Source: Cyclobacterium lianum (GTDB lineage: Bacteria; Bacteroidota; Bacteroidia; Cytophagales; Cyclobacteriaceae). Taken from it: DNA of 64,000 nucleotides. Numbering within the stretch: position 1 is the stretch's first letter; each line of letters begins with the position of its first letter. Below, in pieces: positions 6,453 to 16,207 of this stretch. Position numbers and translations under genes: made by a program. Under the pieces are notes generated by a model. That model searched no databases, was not told the origin of the DNA, and saw only the letters and a list, made by a program, of their open reading frames with translations. The DNA lies in assembly GCF_900143075.1 (NCBI RefSeq), contig NZ_FRCY01000007.1:186001-250000 (forward strand), written 5' to 3'.

Positions 6453-9083
6453 CTCAGTGTTACCTGCCGGAAACCAGGGGCTTACTATCTCCCGGAACTT
6501 TTCTTGCTTCACCGGTTTCGTAAGATAGGCGTCAAACCCGGCTACTGACAGCCCATGTGAATTTTCACTGCTCATGGCGTTGGCTGTAAAACCGATTACG
6601 GGAATATCGTTCCCATTTGGCAATGCCCTGATCGCAAGCAGCAATTCATTCCCATTCATTTGAGGCATGTGTATGTCGGTAATAACCATATCGGGGACTT
6701 CCTGAAGCAATAGATCCAGTGCCATCTTCCCGTCTTCTGCTTCCAGTATTCTGGCATTGGGACTCAATTTCTGAATGTATATTTTTACCAGCATGCGGTT
6801 GACAGCATTATCCTCAGCCAGCAATACGGTAAATTCAGGCTGTATTGCCTCGCGGGTATCATCAGAGGGATGTGGCGGTAAATGAGCCGGCTGCACCCCT
6901 TTCTGAATCCTGGAAAACAGCGCCTTCAATTTCCCGGGCGTCACGGGCTTGTCCAGGGTGAAATTACACCCTATCTTCTCGTAAGACTTGATGGTTTCCT
7001 CCTTGTCATTACTCCCTGTCAGGGCCACAAAATCTACCTTCTTTTTTTGTTTCCGGGCGATTTGCATCATTTGTTCCATAGCGGACAGGCTATTTTTGCC
7101 CAGCATTGCATGATTCAATAAGACTACCGAAATACTTCTGTCACTTTTTAGCAGGTCGAAAGCATCATTTACAGAAGTAACAAACAACGTTTTTAAGGCA
7201 AAACCCATGCAATACCCCTCAATGGCTTTACCTGATATCTCATTTCCATCCAAAATCAGGACTTGCGAAATGCCCTTTATTCTTTTCGTACTCCTTTTGG
7301 AATAGGTTGCCGGCAAATCAAAATAAAAGCAACTCCCCGACCCTTCTTTACTTTCTAGCTGGATTTTGCTTTCCATCAGCTTGAGCAGCTTATTGCATAT
7401 GGTCAAACCCAGACCCGTACCGCCAAATTTTTTGGTGGTCGACGAATCTGCCTGCGAAAAAGCTTCAAAAATCAGTTCCTGTTTTTCATTTGGAATACCA
7501 ATCCCCGAGTCGACCACGGCAAACCTGACATGTCCGCTGTCACTGCTGCCTGTCCCAGCCTTCCACTCCACTCTCAGGATGACTTCTCCGGATTCCGTAA
7601 ACTTTACAGCATTATTGAGCAAGTTAAGCAGGACCTGCCTGAGCTTGAGTTCATCCGTTTCGATCTTCTCTGGTACATTCGGCTTTACCTCTAAAACCAA
7701 CTCCAACCCTTTCTGGTGGGCCTGAAAACTCAAAACGTCCAGAATATTTTCGAGGAGTTCAGGGAGTACGATGCTTTCCTTGTGAAAGTCGGCTTTACCC
7801 GACTCGATTTTCGCCAGGTCAAGTACATCATTGATCAGGCCCAGGAGGGTATTGGCAGAGTTGAGAGCGGTTTGTGCATACCGCTGTTGTTGTTCATTCA
7901 GCCTGGTCTTGGTAAGCAGTTCCGTAAATCCGATAACACCGTTTAGCGGAGTCCTGATCTCGTGACTCATATTGGCCAGAAATTCGCTTTTCGCCCGATT
8001 CGCATCCTCAGCGGCCTCCCGGGACCTCTCGATCTCGATTTGAAAATTTTTTTCCTGTGTAATTTCCCGGATCAATATCAGGCTACCTGCCAATTTTTGA
8101 TTTTCATCCTTTACCAGAGATTTGGTAAGCAGGTACCAATGGGTATATCCTTCGTTCCGGCGTTTACATTCACTGATCTGATAACCATTTTCCCCTGATA
8201 TCAGCTCGAGGATTTCAGGCCAGTTCGTTTCTATTTCCCTCATTGCACGCTGCTCCTGTATACTGCTGATTCCGATCAGTTTTGCGGCAGAAAGGTTTAA
8301 AGTAACCAGCCTGCCATTTTTGTCCAAAACCAGCACTCCTTCCTGCATGTTATTGAACAGGGTACGGTAGGCTATGGGTACTATGGTGAAAAGATTGAAT
8401 TTTTTCAGGCCCAGATAGAAAAAAATGCTGGTACCCAGAAAACCAAAAGGAATCGGATCCAGCAAATACGGAATATCTCCCGAAAGGTACCATATATATA
8501 GCAAAAGAGGGCTACACAAGCCCAGAATAACCATCAAGACCTGCCGGGAATCAGATGGCGGAATTTCCCGGATCCTTTGGACCAATAAGGCCAGGCTGAG
8601 AAACAGTAATATCAATGTATAGCCCTGGTGAACCCAGTAAAAATATCCTTTACCGGTTTGAATGAGTTGGAAATTACCGTTGTGTCCGATCTCAAAATAG
8701 GTGTAAAAAAGCTGGTGCCAGTCATTTGTCCACACCAGGACCAGATTGATAAGCGGCAGAAAGAGGAGTAAAAAAATCGATTGTTTGAAAATCCGGTCCC
8801 GCTTTTCAGTATAGGCCAGTGTAAACATAATCACCAGGGGAGCAAAGAATACTGCTCCCAGATATTGTGCCTTGATCATCAAAATTTTTGACCCGACTGC
8901 AGGAAGTGTCAATTCCAGAAAATAAGAAAAAGAATAGATAAAGCATGCCAACATGAGCCACATGAAATACCTGAATACCTGTAACTGCCTTCCTTTTCTG
9001 ACAAAAAGTGGAAACAATAAGGGAATGATGGCAACTGCCATCAGCAGAAAAAACAAATACGGATACTCAGAAAACGAAAGCAT
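6444..9083 (-). CDS. 7TM hybrid histidine kinase with PAS and two receiver domains
   Basis: An 879-residue membrane sensor kinase. Order: seven-helix N-terminal region of the HisKA_7TM type (~1-225), PAS (~235-345), HisKA with MSHEIRTPLNG (phospho-His near 372), HATPase with the N-box near 489 and the GTGLGL lid, a receiver-like domain (~605-720), and a true receiver (~750-865) with MVITDIHMP (Asp near 802). In the first receiver the phospho-acceptor position reads VVLLNHAML, Asn replacing Asp, so it probably cannot be phosphorylated; the second keeps Asp and the conserved Lys (YLTKPV). The ATG at 9083 is preferred to a TTG two codons earlier. No cognate regulator is adjacent; the signal is unknown. 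Confidence 0.9.
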   Translation of the reverse strand: MLSFSEYPYLFFLLMAVAIIPLLFPLFVRKGRQLQVFRYFMWLMLACFIYSFSYFLELTLPAVGSKILMIKAQYLGAVFFAPLVIMFTLAYTEKRDRIFKQSIFLLLFLPLINLVLVWTNDWHQLFYTYFEIGHNGNFQLIQTGKGYFYWVHQGYTLILLFLSLALLVQRIREIPPSDSRQVLMVILGLCSPLLLYIWYLSGDIPYLLDPIPFGFLGTSIFFYLGLKKFNLFTIVPIAYRTLFNNMQEGVLVLDKNGRLVTLNLSAAKLIGISSIQEQRAMREIETNWPEILELISGENGYQISECKRRNEGYTHWYLLTKSLVKDENQKLAGSLILIREITQEKNFQIEIERSREAAEDANRAKSEFLANMSHEIRTPLNGVIGFTELLTKTRLNEQQQRYAQTALNSANTLLGLINDVLDLAKIESGKADFHKESIVLPELLENILDVLSFQAHQKGLELVLEVKPNVPEKIETDELKLRQVLLNLLNNAVKFTESGEVILRVEWKAGTGSSDSGHVRFAVVDSGIGIPNEKQELIFEAFSQADSSTTKKFGGTGLGLTICNKLLKLMESKIQLESKEGSGSCFYFDLPATYSKRSTKRIKGISQVLILDGNEISGKAIEGYCMGFALKTLFVTSVNDAFDLLKSDRSISVVLLNHAMLGKNSLSAMEQMMQIARKQKKKVDFVALTGSNDKEETIKSYEKIGCNFTLDKPVTPGKLKALFSRIQKGVQPAHLPPHPSDDTREAIQPEFTVLLAEDNAVNRMLVKIYIQKLSPNARILEAEDGKMALDLLLQEVPDMVITDIHMPQMNGNELLLAIRALPNGNDIPVIGFTANAMSSENSHGLSVAGFDAYLTKPVKQEKFREIVSPWFPAGNTEKK

Positions 9084-9102
9084 GTCCAAAAAAACTCCTT
9101 TT

Positions 9103-9110
9103 CAAAAGTA
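9103..9110 (-). promoter_or_regulatory. promoter -7 box for the 7TM hybrid kinase
   Basis: On the minus strand TACTTTTG matches TAnnTTTG, 20 bases before the ATG at 9083. Confidence 0.45.
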
Positions 9111-9263
9111 ATATAGAGGAATAAATACACATTTGGTACTTTTAAAATAATTATTTACCTGCTGAGGATATTCAAAGAAAAAAATTATGAATTTTATGAT
9201 ATCAAAAATGATACATGAAGTTCAAAAAAAGCCGTTTACATACAGACCTGCTCAAAATAAAAA

Positions 9264-9287
9264 CAGCCTCCAGAAGAGGCTGCTTTT
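9264..9287 (-). terminator. hairpin terminator downstream of a gene remnant
   Basis: CAGCCTC (9264-9270) and GAGGCTG (9276-9282) form a 7-bp stem with a CAGAA loop, flanked by an A-rich stretch on the left (T-rich on the minus strand) and CTTTTAT on the right. It lies 44 bases past the stop of the minus-strand remnant at 9326. Confidence 0.65.
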
Positions 9288-9325
9288 ATCTTGTTAAAAA
9301 CCTTAATCTCTATTGTTTTGTAGGA

Positions 9326-9466
9326 TTATTTCATGCCTAAAGGAAGCGATATTCCCCACCACAAGCAAGAATGCTGGTCCCAATGACTCGTATATCTGTC
9401 CGAACGGTATAGATTTATTTCCCTGATAAATTCACCTCCAGGATTATCCTGCTGCGCATTACGCAT
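9326..9466 (-). pseudogene. 46-codon remnant of the 3' end of a minus-strand gene
   Basis: An ATG-initiated frame on the minus strand encodes 46 residues containing NPGGEFIREINLYRSDRY and ending LWWGISLPLGMK. The composition (alternating aromatic and charged residues, no low complexity) looks like real protein, and the ending resembles a C-terminal beta-strand of an outer-membrane or secreted protein. An in-frame TAA lies five codons upstream of the ATG, so no longer frame exists, and a terminator follows 44 bases downstream. The best reading is a degraded gene that kept its tail; a genuine small gene is the alternative. The family is not recognised. Confidence 0.4.
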
Positions 9467-9506
9467 ACCTACCGCTTTTTATCTGATTTTTTGCTATATT
9501 TATTAT

Positions 9507-11468
9507 ATGAGATTTTTGATCTGTATTGCCGGTTTCATTGGATTTTACTTTTTTACCGGAAATTCATTATATACCTACGGTCAAAGCCAATTTGCCTACC
9601 GTCCTGCTTTTACTTATCCTCCGGATTTTGGGCCGGAATACCTTGAAGAGCTGAAAACCATTCTCTCTGATAAACAACTTCCTGACAGCCTGAATTGGAA
9701 AATGCTCTGGGACCTGAGCTATTACACCCACACCAGAGACCTTCATAGCGCGCTTAAATTTGCCGATCGGGGACTTAAATCAGCCGACAGGGCAAAAGAC
9801 CTGCGATGGCAGGGAAAGTTCCAACTAATAAAAGGTGCCATACTGGTAAGAATGAACGAGCCGGATTTGGCAGAAGAGCTTCTTAGCACTGTACAAAACA
9901 AAGTCGACTCCAGTGATCTTTGGCTACTCTATACAAACATGGGATATGTCTACGAAAGAAAGGGAGACCTTCTCCAGGCCCTCGACTGGGCCAAAAAAAC
10001 CCTGGATCTGGGTATTCAGACCACTGATATCAAGGCCCAGGCCATGGCCTACAGTGATATCAGCTACTTGTTTTGGAAGCAGGGAAAATATGAGACCGGA
10101 TTGGCCTATGGCCTTCATTCCCTGGAGCTGTTCAGAAAACGTGGCATAGACGATCTGGATTATGACTTCACGCATTACGTAGTCGGCAACAATTACCTCG
10201 CCCTCTCACAGTTTGACCAGGCAGAAAGCCAGTTCCAAAAAAGCATTGAAATGGGCGAAAGGTTCGGTTTCTACAATAACCTGAGCGACGCATATATTGC
10301 CCTGGTGACACTAAACATCGAAAGGGAAGATTTCCATGCTGCAAAAAGTGCAGGAGAAAAAGCCCTGCAATATGCGGTCTTGCTTAAAAACGACTTCATG
10401 CAAATGCGGTCGCTTCTCGGTTTGGGAGAAGCCTGCATGGCATTGGAAAACTTCAGGGAGGCCGAAAATTACCTCCAGCGTTCCATTGATGTAGCGGGAA
10501 AAGATTTTGCAGATTATTTTTTCCTGAGTAAGGTGTATAAGAACCTAAGTGAAGTATACGAAGAGTCTGGTGCTATGGAAAAAGCACTGGCCTTCTTTAA
10601 AACCTATCATCTCCTGAACCAAAAGGTTTTCAATACAGAAACCGAACAAAAAACTGCGGAATTAAAAGCTGCCCTGGAGCTGTCTCAAAAAGAAAATATC
10701 ATCAAACAGCAAGCCATGGATCTTGCCCAGCAGAAAAAGACCGCAACTTATTGGTTGGTGGGAAGTGTTCTCCTTTTCGTTTTTCTGCTGTTGCTTTTTC
10801 GTGGATACCGGGTAATTAAAAAGAAAAACCTGTTGCTGGAAATACAAAATAAGGAAAAAAGTTTTTTAGTGCGGGAGACACATCACCGCATCAAAAACAA
10901 CCTACAGGTTGTCAGCAGCTTACTCTCATTACAATCTGCACATGTAAAAGACCCGCTTATACGGGAAATCATGCGCGAAAGCCAAAACAGGGTACAGAGT
11001 ATGGGCCTCATTCACCAAAAGCTATACCAGGGTAAAAACCTCGCTTATATTGAAATGAAGGATTATTTCACCAGATTGGGAGATGATATCCTTTGTAGTT
11101 TCGGTGCTGAGAAAAAAGTGGATCTGGTATGTGAAATGGAGTCTTTAGAACTGGAAATTGTGACTGCCATTCCGATCGGATTGATCGTAAACGAATTGAT
11201 CACCAATTCCCTGAAATATGCCTTTAAAAAGACCCAGGCAGGAAAAATCGAAGTTTACCTTCTAAGGAAAAATCAACGGCTGGAATTGCATTATAGAGAC
11301 AATGGTACCGGTTTTGCGGAAAAAACCCAGGATTTGCCACCGGGATTCGGTACGCAATTGATCCAATTGCTGAACAGCCAGCTAAACGGAAAAATGGAGA
11401 ATCCGATCCATGAGGGGGCATACTTTCTATTTTCCTTCCCTGCCACAAAGCAAACGGTTTACGCATGA
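9507..11468 (+). CDS. TPR-containing sensor histidine kinase (HisKA_2 type)
   Basis: A 653-residue protein: N-terminal signal/anchor (~1-25), a long tetratricopeptide array (~60-395) expected in the periplasm, a coiled segment, a membrane helix near 413-436, then a HisKA_2 dimerisation domain with ETHHRIKNNLQVVSSLLSLQ (phospho-His near 458) and a HATPase_c domain (~545-650) with NELITNSLKYAF as N-box and DNGTGF as G1 box. Such TPR kinases are common in Bacteroidota. The response-regulator gene overlaps its stop by 4 bases, so the pair is a two-component system with coupled translation. The input is unknown. Confidence 0.92.
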   Translation: MRFLICIAGFIGFYFFTGNSLYTYGQSQFAYRPAFTYPPDFGPEYLEELKTILSDKQLPDSLNWKMLWDLSYYTHTRDLHSALKFADRGLKSADRAKDLRWQGKFQLIKGAILVRMNEPDLAEELLSTVQNKVDSSDLWLLYTNMGYVYERKGDLLQALDWAKKTLDLGIQTTDIKAQAMAYSDISYLFWKQGKYETGLAYGLHSLELFRKRGIDDLDYDFTHYVVGNNYLALSQFDQAESQFQKSIEMGERFGFYNNLSDAYIALVTLNIEREDFHAAKSAGEKALQYAVLLKNDFMQMRSLLGLGEACMALENFREAENYLQRSIDVAGKDFADYFFLSKVYKNLSEVYEESGAMEKALAFFKTYHLLNQKVFNTETEQKTAELKAALELSQKENIIKQQAMDLAQQKKTATYWLVGSVLLFVFLLLLFRGYRVIKKKNLLLEIQNKEKSFLVRETHHRIKNNLQVVSSLLSLQSAHVKDPLIREIMRESQNRVQSMGLIHQKLYQGKNLAYIEMKDYFTRLGDDILCSFGAEKKVDLVCEMESLELEIVTAIPIGLIVNELITNSLKYAFKKTQAGKIEVYLLRKNQRLELHYRDNGTGFAEKTQDLPPGFGTQLIQLLNSQLNGKMENPIHEGAYFLFSFPATKQTVYA

Positions 11469-12178
11469 TACGAATAATGATCATTGAGGATGATTTGGTG
11501 CTGGCTACCCATCTGGCACAACAACTCAATAACACCGGCTACCAGGTGAGCGGAATAAAGACTAACGGACCGGATGCAATACTGCATTTTGAAAAGTTTC
11601 AGCCTCAACTCTTGTTGGTAGATATTGGTCTCGGCGGAGGAATGGACGGAATTGAAACGGTAAGCAGGATCCAGGAGGAAAATGACACGACTGTCATTTT
11701 TCTTACCGGAAACGATGACCAGGCGCATTTTGAAAAGGCCCGAGAAACCCAGCCCTTTGCCTTCATCTCCAAACCATTCAACTTCAATGAATTGCTCCGA
11801 ACATTGGCATTGGCTACCGCTAGGATGGAAGCCGAACAACAGCGTTCAGCTTCGGCAGGTTTTTATCCGGACAGCATATTTATCCGAAACCAAAACAAAC
11901 TGGTAAAAATTTTATATGATGACATTCATTTCGTTGAGGCTGAACGAAATTATTCAAAAATACATACCGGTGAACAATCATTTCTGGTAGTCTCTCCCCT
12001 GAAAACGCTGGCAGGAAAACTTCCTGCGCATCTTTTTATCCGAATTCACCGATCCTATTTGGTCAGCATCCCAAAAATTGATGCCATTGGCGACGGGTTT
12101 CTGGAAGTTAATAGAAGGACCATTCCAGTAAGCAAGCATTTCAAGCAGGCATTATTGAAGAAAATTAATGCCTTGTAA
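11465..12178 (+). CDS. LytTR-family response regulator
   Basis: A 237-residue regulator. The receiver domain (~1-120) starts MIIEDD, has the phospho-acceptor Asp near residue 53 in LLVDIGL, and the conserved Lys in FISKPF. The LytTR DNA-binding domain (~140-237) carries ILYDDIHFVEAERNYSKI and FIRIHRSYLVS, the typical LytTR signatures. It overlaps the upstream kinase by 4 bases and is its probable output. Its targets cannot be read from the window. Confidence 0.94.
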   Translation: MIRIMIIEDDLVLATHLAQQLNNTGYQVSGIKTNGPDAILHFEKFQPQLLLVDIGLGGGMDGIETVSRIQEENDTTVIFLTGNDDQAHFEKARETQPFAFISKPFNFNELLRTLALATARMEAEQQRSASAGFYPDSIFIRNQNKLVKILYDDIHFVEAERNYSKIHTGEQSFLVVSPLKTLAGKLPAHLFIRIHRSYLVSIPKIDAIGDGFLEVNRRTIPVSKHFKQALLKKINAL

Positions 12179-12472
12179 TTCCTGCTCCCATACCCTTGTA
12201 TGCTGTATTCAGTTTATCTTATTTTGAAAAATCCGACTTTACACCGGCTACAAATACCTTTTCCCGGAGGTGTAGCATTGCAGTCCCCTGATGAACCAGG
12301 ATCTCATGATTTACAGCTCTCCCGCAGTTTCAAAATCCCGGAAAGACGGCGGTACAACTAAAAGCGCTTTGACCAGATAGCCTCCAATTGATTGTCAGAA
12401 AACCCTTTCAAATCAGGTTTTGAAAATCCCTGTTACTGCGCTTGTCAATTCAGATCTACTGATGCGCTTTTT

Positions 12473-13579
12473 TCAGGCCTGCATCTCTTTTACCCCTTTC
12501 GACACAGCAAGCCGTAAATTCTGGCGGGCCTTTTCCACGGGATCCGGTAGACGAAAATCCAAACCTGCCAATTGCAGTAGCTTGTCAAACCCGGCCTGGG
12601 CTCCCTCCTTACCCGCAGAAATCAACCAAATGGGTTTTCCAACGCTTCTGGCCAATTGCATCAGTTCAAAACTACCTTTGCCCTGCGCCGATTGAAAATC
12701 AAACTTGCCTTCTCCCGTTATTACCATATCCCCATCGAGCATGCGTTGTTTTAATCCGGTCTTTTCAAAAAAATACCTGGCTCCCTGCACCATTTTGGTC
12801 GGAAAAAAAGCACTCAGGCCCAGTGCGATGCCTCCCGCTGCACCAAAGCAGGGCTGGTCTTCCAGCGTCCATTTAGATTTTTTTTTCAACAGGGCAAACA
12901 GATTTCCGGCAGCATCTGAAAATTTTTGATGCTCAGCGGTATCCAGCCCCTTTTGAGGACCAAACACGGGGATGGCACCCGAAGGGCCAAAGAAGGGGTT
13001 ACTGACATCACACAGACAGGTAAATGCTATCTCGGGTAGCTTTTTCCCTATTTGAATGTGGCACACCCTTTCCAGAAATCCAGGACTGAATTGTGGCAAT
13101 TTCCGGCCGTTTTTGTCCAGAAATTTTACGCCTAAAGCCTGCAAGATACCGGTGCCCATATCGATGCTGGCACTTCCGCCCAGTCCCAGAATGATTTCTT
13201 TCGCACCACGGTCTATTGCTTTTTGAATCAACTCTCCTGTACCATAGGTTCCCGCCGTCCAGGGCTCTTTTTCCTGTGTCGCCAGCCACTTGATGCCCGA
13301 CACAGTCGAAACATCCAGAAAGGCAGTATGGGTAGGGGCATGGTAGCCGAAAAAACCCGATACAGGTCTTCCCAGCGGTCCGCAAGCTGTGGCAGATACG
13401 ATCTCCAGACCAAGCTGGCGACTCAACAACAAACAGGTGCCATCGCCTCCATCGGCAATGGGGCATTTGTCCACCTGGTCACCGGGCCTGTTCTCAAGGA
13501 TAGCTGCTTCGATAATATCAGCGGCCTCTTCCGCTGATAAGGTTCCCTTGAACGCATTGGGTGCTACCAGCCATTTCAT
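12473..13579 (-). CDS. glycerate kinase (GlxK/GarK family)
   Basis: A 368-residue enzyme beginning MKWLVAPNAFKGTLSAEEAA, the hallmark N-terminus of family 1 glycerate kinases (usual length about 370-380). Other conserved stretches: CPIADGGDGT, LGLGGSASIDMGTGILQALG and ITGEGKFDFQSAQGKG. It phosphorylates D-glycerate using ATP, usually to 2-phosphoglycerate, feeding glycolysis from glycerate/serine-type substrates. The ATG overlaps the stop of the upstream symporter gene (ATGA), so both are co-transcribed. It is not the GlpX/GK2 type. The preceding 293 bases (12180-12472) hold no gene. Confidence 0.93.
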   Translation of the reverse strand: MKWLVAPNAFKGTLSAEEAADIIEAAILENRPGDQVDKCPIADGGDGTCLLLSRQLGLEIVSATACGPLGRPVSGFFGYHAPTHTAFLDVSTVSGIKWLATQEKEPWTAGTYGTGELIQKAIDRGAKEIILGLGGSASIDMGTGILQALGVKFLDKNGRKLPQFSPGFLERVCHIQIGKKLPEIAFTCLCDVSNPFFGPSGAIPVFGPQKGLDTAEHQKFSDAAGNLFALLKKKSKWTLEDQPCFGAAGGIALGLSAFFPTKMVQGARYFFEKTGLKQRMLDGDMVITGEGKFDFQSAQGKGSFELMQLARSVGKPIWLISAGKEGAQAGFDKLLQLAGLDFRLPDPVEKARQNLRLAVSKGVKEMQA

Positions 13580-14934
13580 TCCTTATCCATGATTTTCATT
13601 CTTTCAAAATAATCCCTGGTAGCAGCTACTACCTTCGGCGACAGGTAGATGGCCGATATCATGGTAGGAAAAGCCATGACTGCATACATGCCATCTACAA
13701 AACTCATGACCACACTCAGGGAGGTCACCGCCCCCGCAACTATCGTAATCAGATAAAAATAATTGTAGAAATGCGCCTTGTCTGCACCAAAAAGGTAATT
13801 GAAACATTTATGGCCATAATAGGAATAGGTAAACATGGTGGATAGCGCAAATACCAATACGGCTGCCATCAGCAGGTACTTGCCAATCCCAGGCAGCCCC
13901 TGCTCGAATGCGGAAAGGGTGAGGAGCACTCCATCCCGTTCACCTGATTTCCATACGCCTGTTACCATGATTACGAGGGCCGTGAGGGTACAGACTACGA
14001 TGGTATCAATGAATGGCCCCAGCATGGCTATCAGACCTTCCCTGACCGGCTCACTGGTTTTGGACGCCCCATGTACCATAGGCGCAGTGCCAATACCTGC
14101 CTCATTGGAAAAGGCCGCCCGTCTGGCTCCTATGATGATCACCTGCCCTACTGCACCGCCCAACACGGCTTTACCGGTAAAAGCATCTTCTATGATGACC
14201 AGAAACATATCTGGTACTGCTCCGAGGTTTTTGAACAGGATGATAAAGACAGAAATAAAATACAGCGCTACCATAAATGGTACCAGGAAAGATGCCACCC
14301 TGGCGATACGTTTTATGCCTCCAAGAATTACCAGGGCTACCAGAAGCATTACGGTAACGCCTATTATCCATTTGGACGTTTGTCCCCAATCCAGGTCAAA
14401 TGGCCGTAGCAGCACTACCCGCAACACTTCAGTAAGCTGGTTGGCCTGAAAAATGGCCAAAAGCCCCATGATTCCGGCTACACAAAAAATAACAGCTAGA
14501 AAACGCCATTGCTTACCCATACCCTCCTCTATCACATACATGGGTCCTCCCTGAACGTGCCCGGAAGAATCCTTTCCACGGTACATGATGGCCAGCGTAC
14601 AGGTAAAGAATTTGGTGGCCATACCCACAAAAGCAGATACCCACATCCAGAAAATAGCGCCGGGTCCACCGGTACCGATAGCAAGAGCCACTCCACTGAT
14701 ATTTCCAAGGCCCACTGTGGCGGCTATGGCTGATGAAAGTGCCTGCAGCGAGCTGATATCTCCGGAAGCATTGGGATCATCATATTTTCCACCGACCACC
14801 TTCATGGAATGCCTTAATCCTCTGAAAGGGATAAAACCAGAGTAAAGCAACATAAAAAAACCTCCACCCATCAACAGGACCAGTAAAGGCGTTCCCCAAA
14901 TCCAATTGCTGAATTCAATGATTAGCTCTCCCAA
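13576..14934 (-). CDS. AGCS-family sodium:alanine/glycine symporter
   Basis: A 452-residue polytopic membrane protein of the alanine/glycine:cation symporter family. Conserved signatures include GLGNISGVALAIGTGGPGAIFWMW, read here in two overlapping pieces (GLGNISGVALAIGTGG, then PGAIFWMW), GGPMYVIEEGMG and RRAAFSNEAGIGTAPM. It imports alanine or glycine with Na+. The start is a TTG at 14934: it is the only reasonable start at the expected N-terminal length (GELIIEFSNWIWGTPLLVLL), since the first ATG would remove about 20 conserved residues. It overlaps the glycerate kinase gene by 4 bases, which suggests amino-acid or C3 carbon use. Confidence 0.92.
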   Translation of the reverse strand: MGELIIEFSNWIWGTPLLVLLMGGGFFMLLYSGFIPFRGLRHSMKVVGGKYDDPNASGDISSLQALSSAIAATVGLGNISGVALAIGTGGPGAIFWMWVSAFVGMATKFFTCTLAIMYRGKDSSGHVQGGPMYVIEEGMGKQWRFLAVIFCVAGIMGLLAIFQANQLTEVLRVVLLRPFDLDWGQTSKWIIGVTVMLLVALVILGGIKRIARVASFLVPFMVALYFISVFIILFKNLGAVPDMFLVIIEDAFTGKAVLGGAVGQVIIIGARRAAFSNEAGIGTAPMVHGASKTSEPVREGLIAMLGPFIDTIVVCTLTALVIMVTGVWKSGERDGVLLTLSAFEQGLPGIGKYLLMAAVLVFALSTMFTYSYYGHKCFNYLFGADKAHFYNYFYLITIVAGAVTSLSVVMSFVDGMYAVMAFPTMISAIYLSPKVVAATRDYFERMKIMDKE

Positions 14935-15062
14935 AATATTATTTTTTATATTGAAAATACTTCAATCGGTCTCCGCCACAAAGTAAGGATTAAATCTGTA
15001 AATACCCTCCACCCATTCTGATAAATGGGGTATATATAATAGTCTATTTGCACAATGCTTAC

Positions 15063-15070
15063 TATTTTTG
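15063..15070 (+). promoter_or_regulatory. promoter -7 box for proB-proA
   Basis: TATTTTTG matches TAnnTTTG, 25 bases before the ATG at 15096. A TTTG lies at 15047-15050, closer than ideal for a -33 element. Confidence 0.5.
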
Positions 15071-15095
15071 CAGAAAAACCCCTAATTCAGTACTT

Positions 15096-16181
15096 ATGCC
15101 CCACGCTCCACGTACCCTGGTCATCAAAATCGGTTCAAATGTACTGACCCTGGCCGATGGTAGTCCCGACCTGATGCGAATGCGCACTTTGGTGGAGCAG
15201 ATGGTGTTTCTGCTTGAAAATGGCATCAGGGTAATCCTGGTAAGCTCAGGTGCGGTAGCTTTTGGCAGAAAATCTCTGGCGCTCTCTCCCAAAACGGATG
15301 CCATATCCAGAAAACAGGTATGGGCGGCAATCGGACAGATCGATCTGATACGGGCCTATAAGGAATTGTTTTCTGATCTGGGCCATCCCATTGCCCAGTT
15401 GATGGTCACCCGGGAAGACTTCAGGGACAGGACCCACTACCTTAACATGAAGAACTGTCTGGAAGGGCTGCTCAAAAACAATATTGTACCGGTCATCAAT
15501 GAAAATGATGCCGTGGCCGTTACCGAATTGATGTTTACCGACAACGACGAACTGGCAGGGCTGGTCGCAGCCATGGTAGATGCCGACACCTTGATTTTAC
15601 TCACCAATGTGGATGGCATTTTCAAAGGTCAGCCCTCTGATCCTTCGTCCGAATTGATCGATCATGTCGGCCAGAAAATGCCTGATCTCAGTCAATACAT
15701 TTCCACCCACAAGTCTTCATTTGGAAGGGGAGGCATGCTGACCAAAATGACCATGGCCAAAAAATCTGCCGATCTGGGTATTGAGGTATTGATCGCCAAT
15801 GGTAAAAAAGACAATGTGTTGATCGCCTATTACGATAAAACATTGCGCTGTACCTACTTTGAGCCGGGAAAATCAAAGCACAATCAAAAAAAATGGATTG
15901 CGCACAGCGACAATTATTCCAAGGGGGAAATCATCATCAACGAAGGGGCAAAAAAGGCACTGCTCTCCGAAAAAATCACCAGCCTGCTGCCGATAGGCAT
16001 CCATTCCATTAAAGGAGAATTCCTGAAAGGTGACATTGTCCGGATTTTGGATGTTAACGGCAAGAGGATAGGTCTCGGCAAAGCCGAATACGGTGCGGCT
16101 ACCGCCAGAGACAAAATTGGTGTAGGGGGACAAAGACCATTGGTGCATTATGATTACCTTTACATTTCAGAATTGAATTAA
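15096..16181 (+). CDS. proB: glutamate 5-kinase
   Basis: Catalyses ATP-dependent phosphorylation of glutamate, the first step of proline synthesis, in the cytoplasm. 361 residues from the ATG at 15096. An in-frame TTG 16 codons earlier overlaps the -7 box and is rejected. The amino-acid kinase domain begins [12 protein letters not shown], with [30 protein letters not shown] and GRGGMLTKM; a PUA domain fills the C-terminus (~275-355, [20 protein letters not shown]). The proA gene starts 26 bases downstream, giving the classic proBA operon. Feedback inhibition by proline is a family property, not visible here. Confidence 0.95.
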   Translation: MPHAPRTLVIKIGSNVLTLADGSPDLMRMRTLVEQMVFLLENGIRVILVSSGAVAFGRKSLALSPKTDAISRKQVWAAIGQIDLIRAYKELFSDLGHPIAQLMVTREDFRDRTHYLNMKNCLEGLLKNNIVPVINENDAVAVTELMFTDNDELAGLVAAMVDADTLILLTNVDGIFKGQPSDPSSELIDHVGQKMPDLSQYISTHKSSFGRGGMLTKMTMAKKSADLGIEVLIANGKKDNVLIAYYDKTLRCTYFEPGKSKHNQKKWIAHSDNYSKGEIIINEGAKKALLSEKITSLLPIGIHSIKGEFLKGDIVRILDVNGKRIGLGKAEYGAATARDKIGVGGQRPLVHYDYLYISELN

Positions 16182-16207
16182 ATCCGACAGAAGGTCAAAT
16201 CCTACTC

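Larger units (their letters stand above)
9090..9506. other. intergenic region between divergent kinase genes
   Basis: A 417-base gap between two divergently transcribed kinase genes. It contains the kinase promoter box at 9103-9110, a hairpin terminator at 9264-9282 and, upstream of that terminator on the minus strand, a 46-codon reading frame at 9326-9466 that looks like the 3' end of a lost gene. A terminator is not expected between divergent promoters, which supports the remnant reading. No other gene was found here. Confidence 0.6.
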
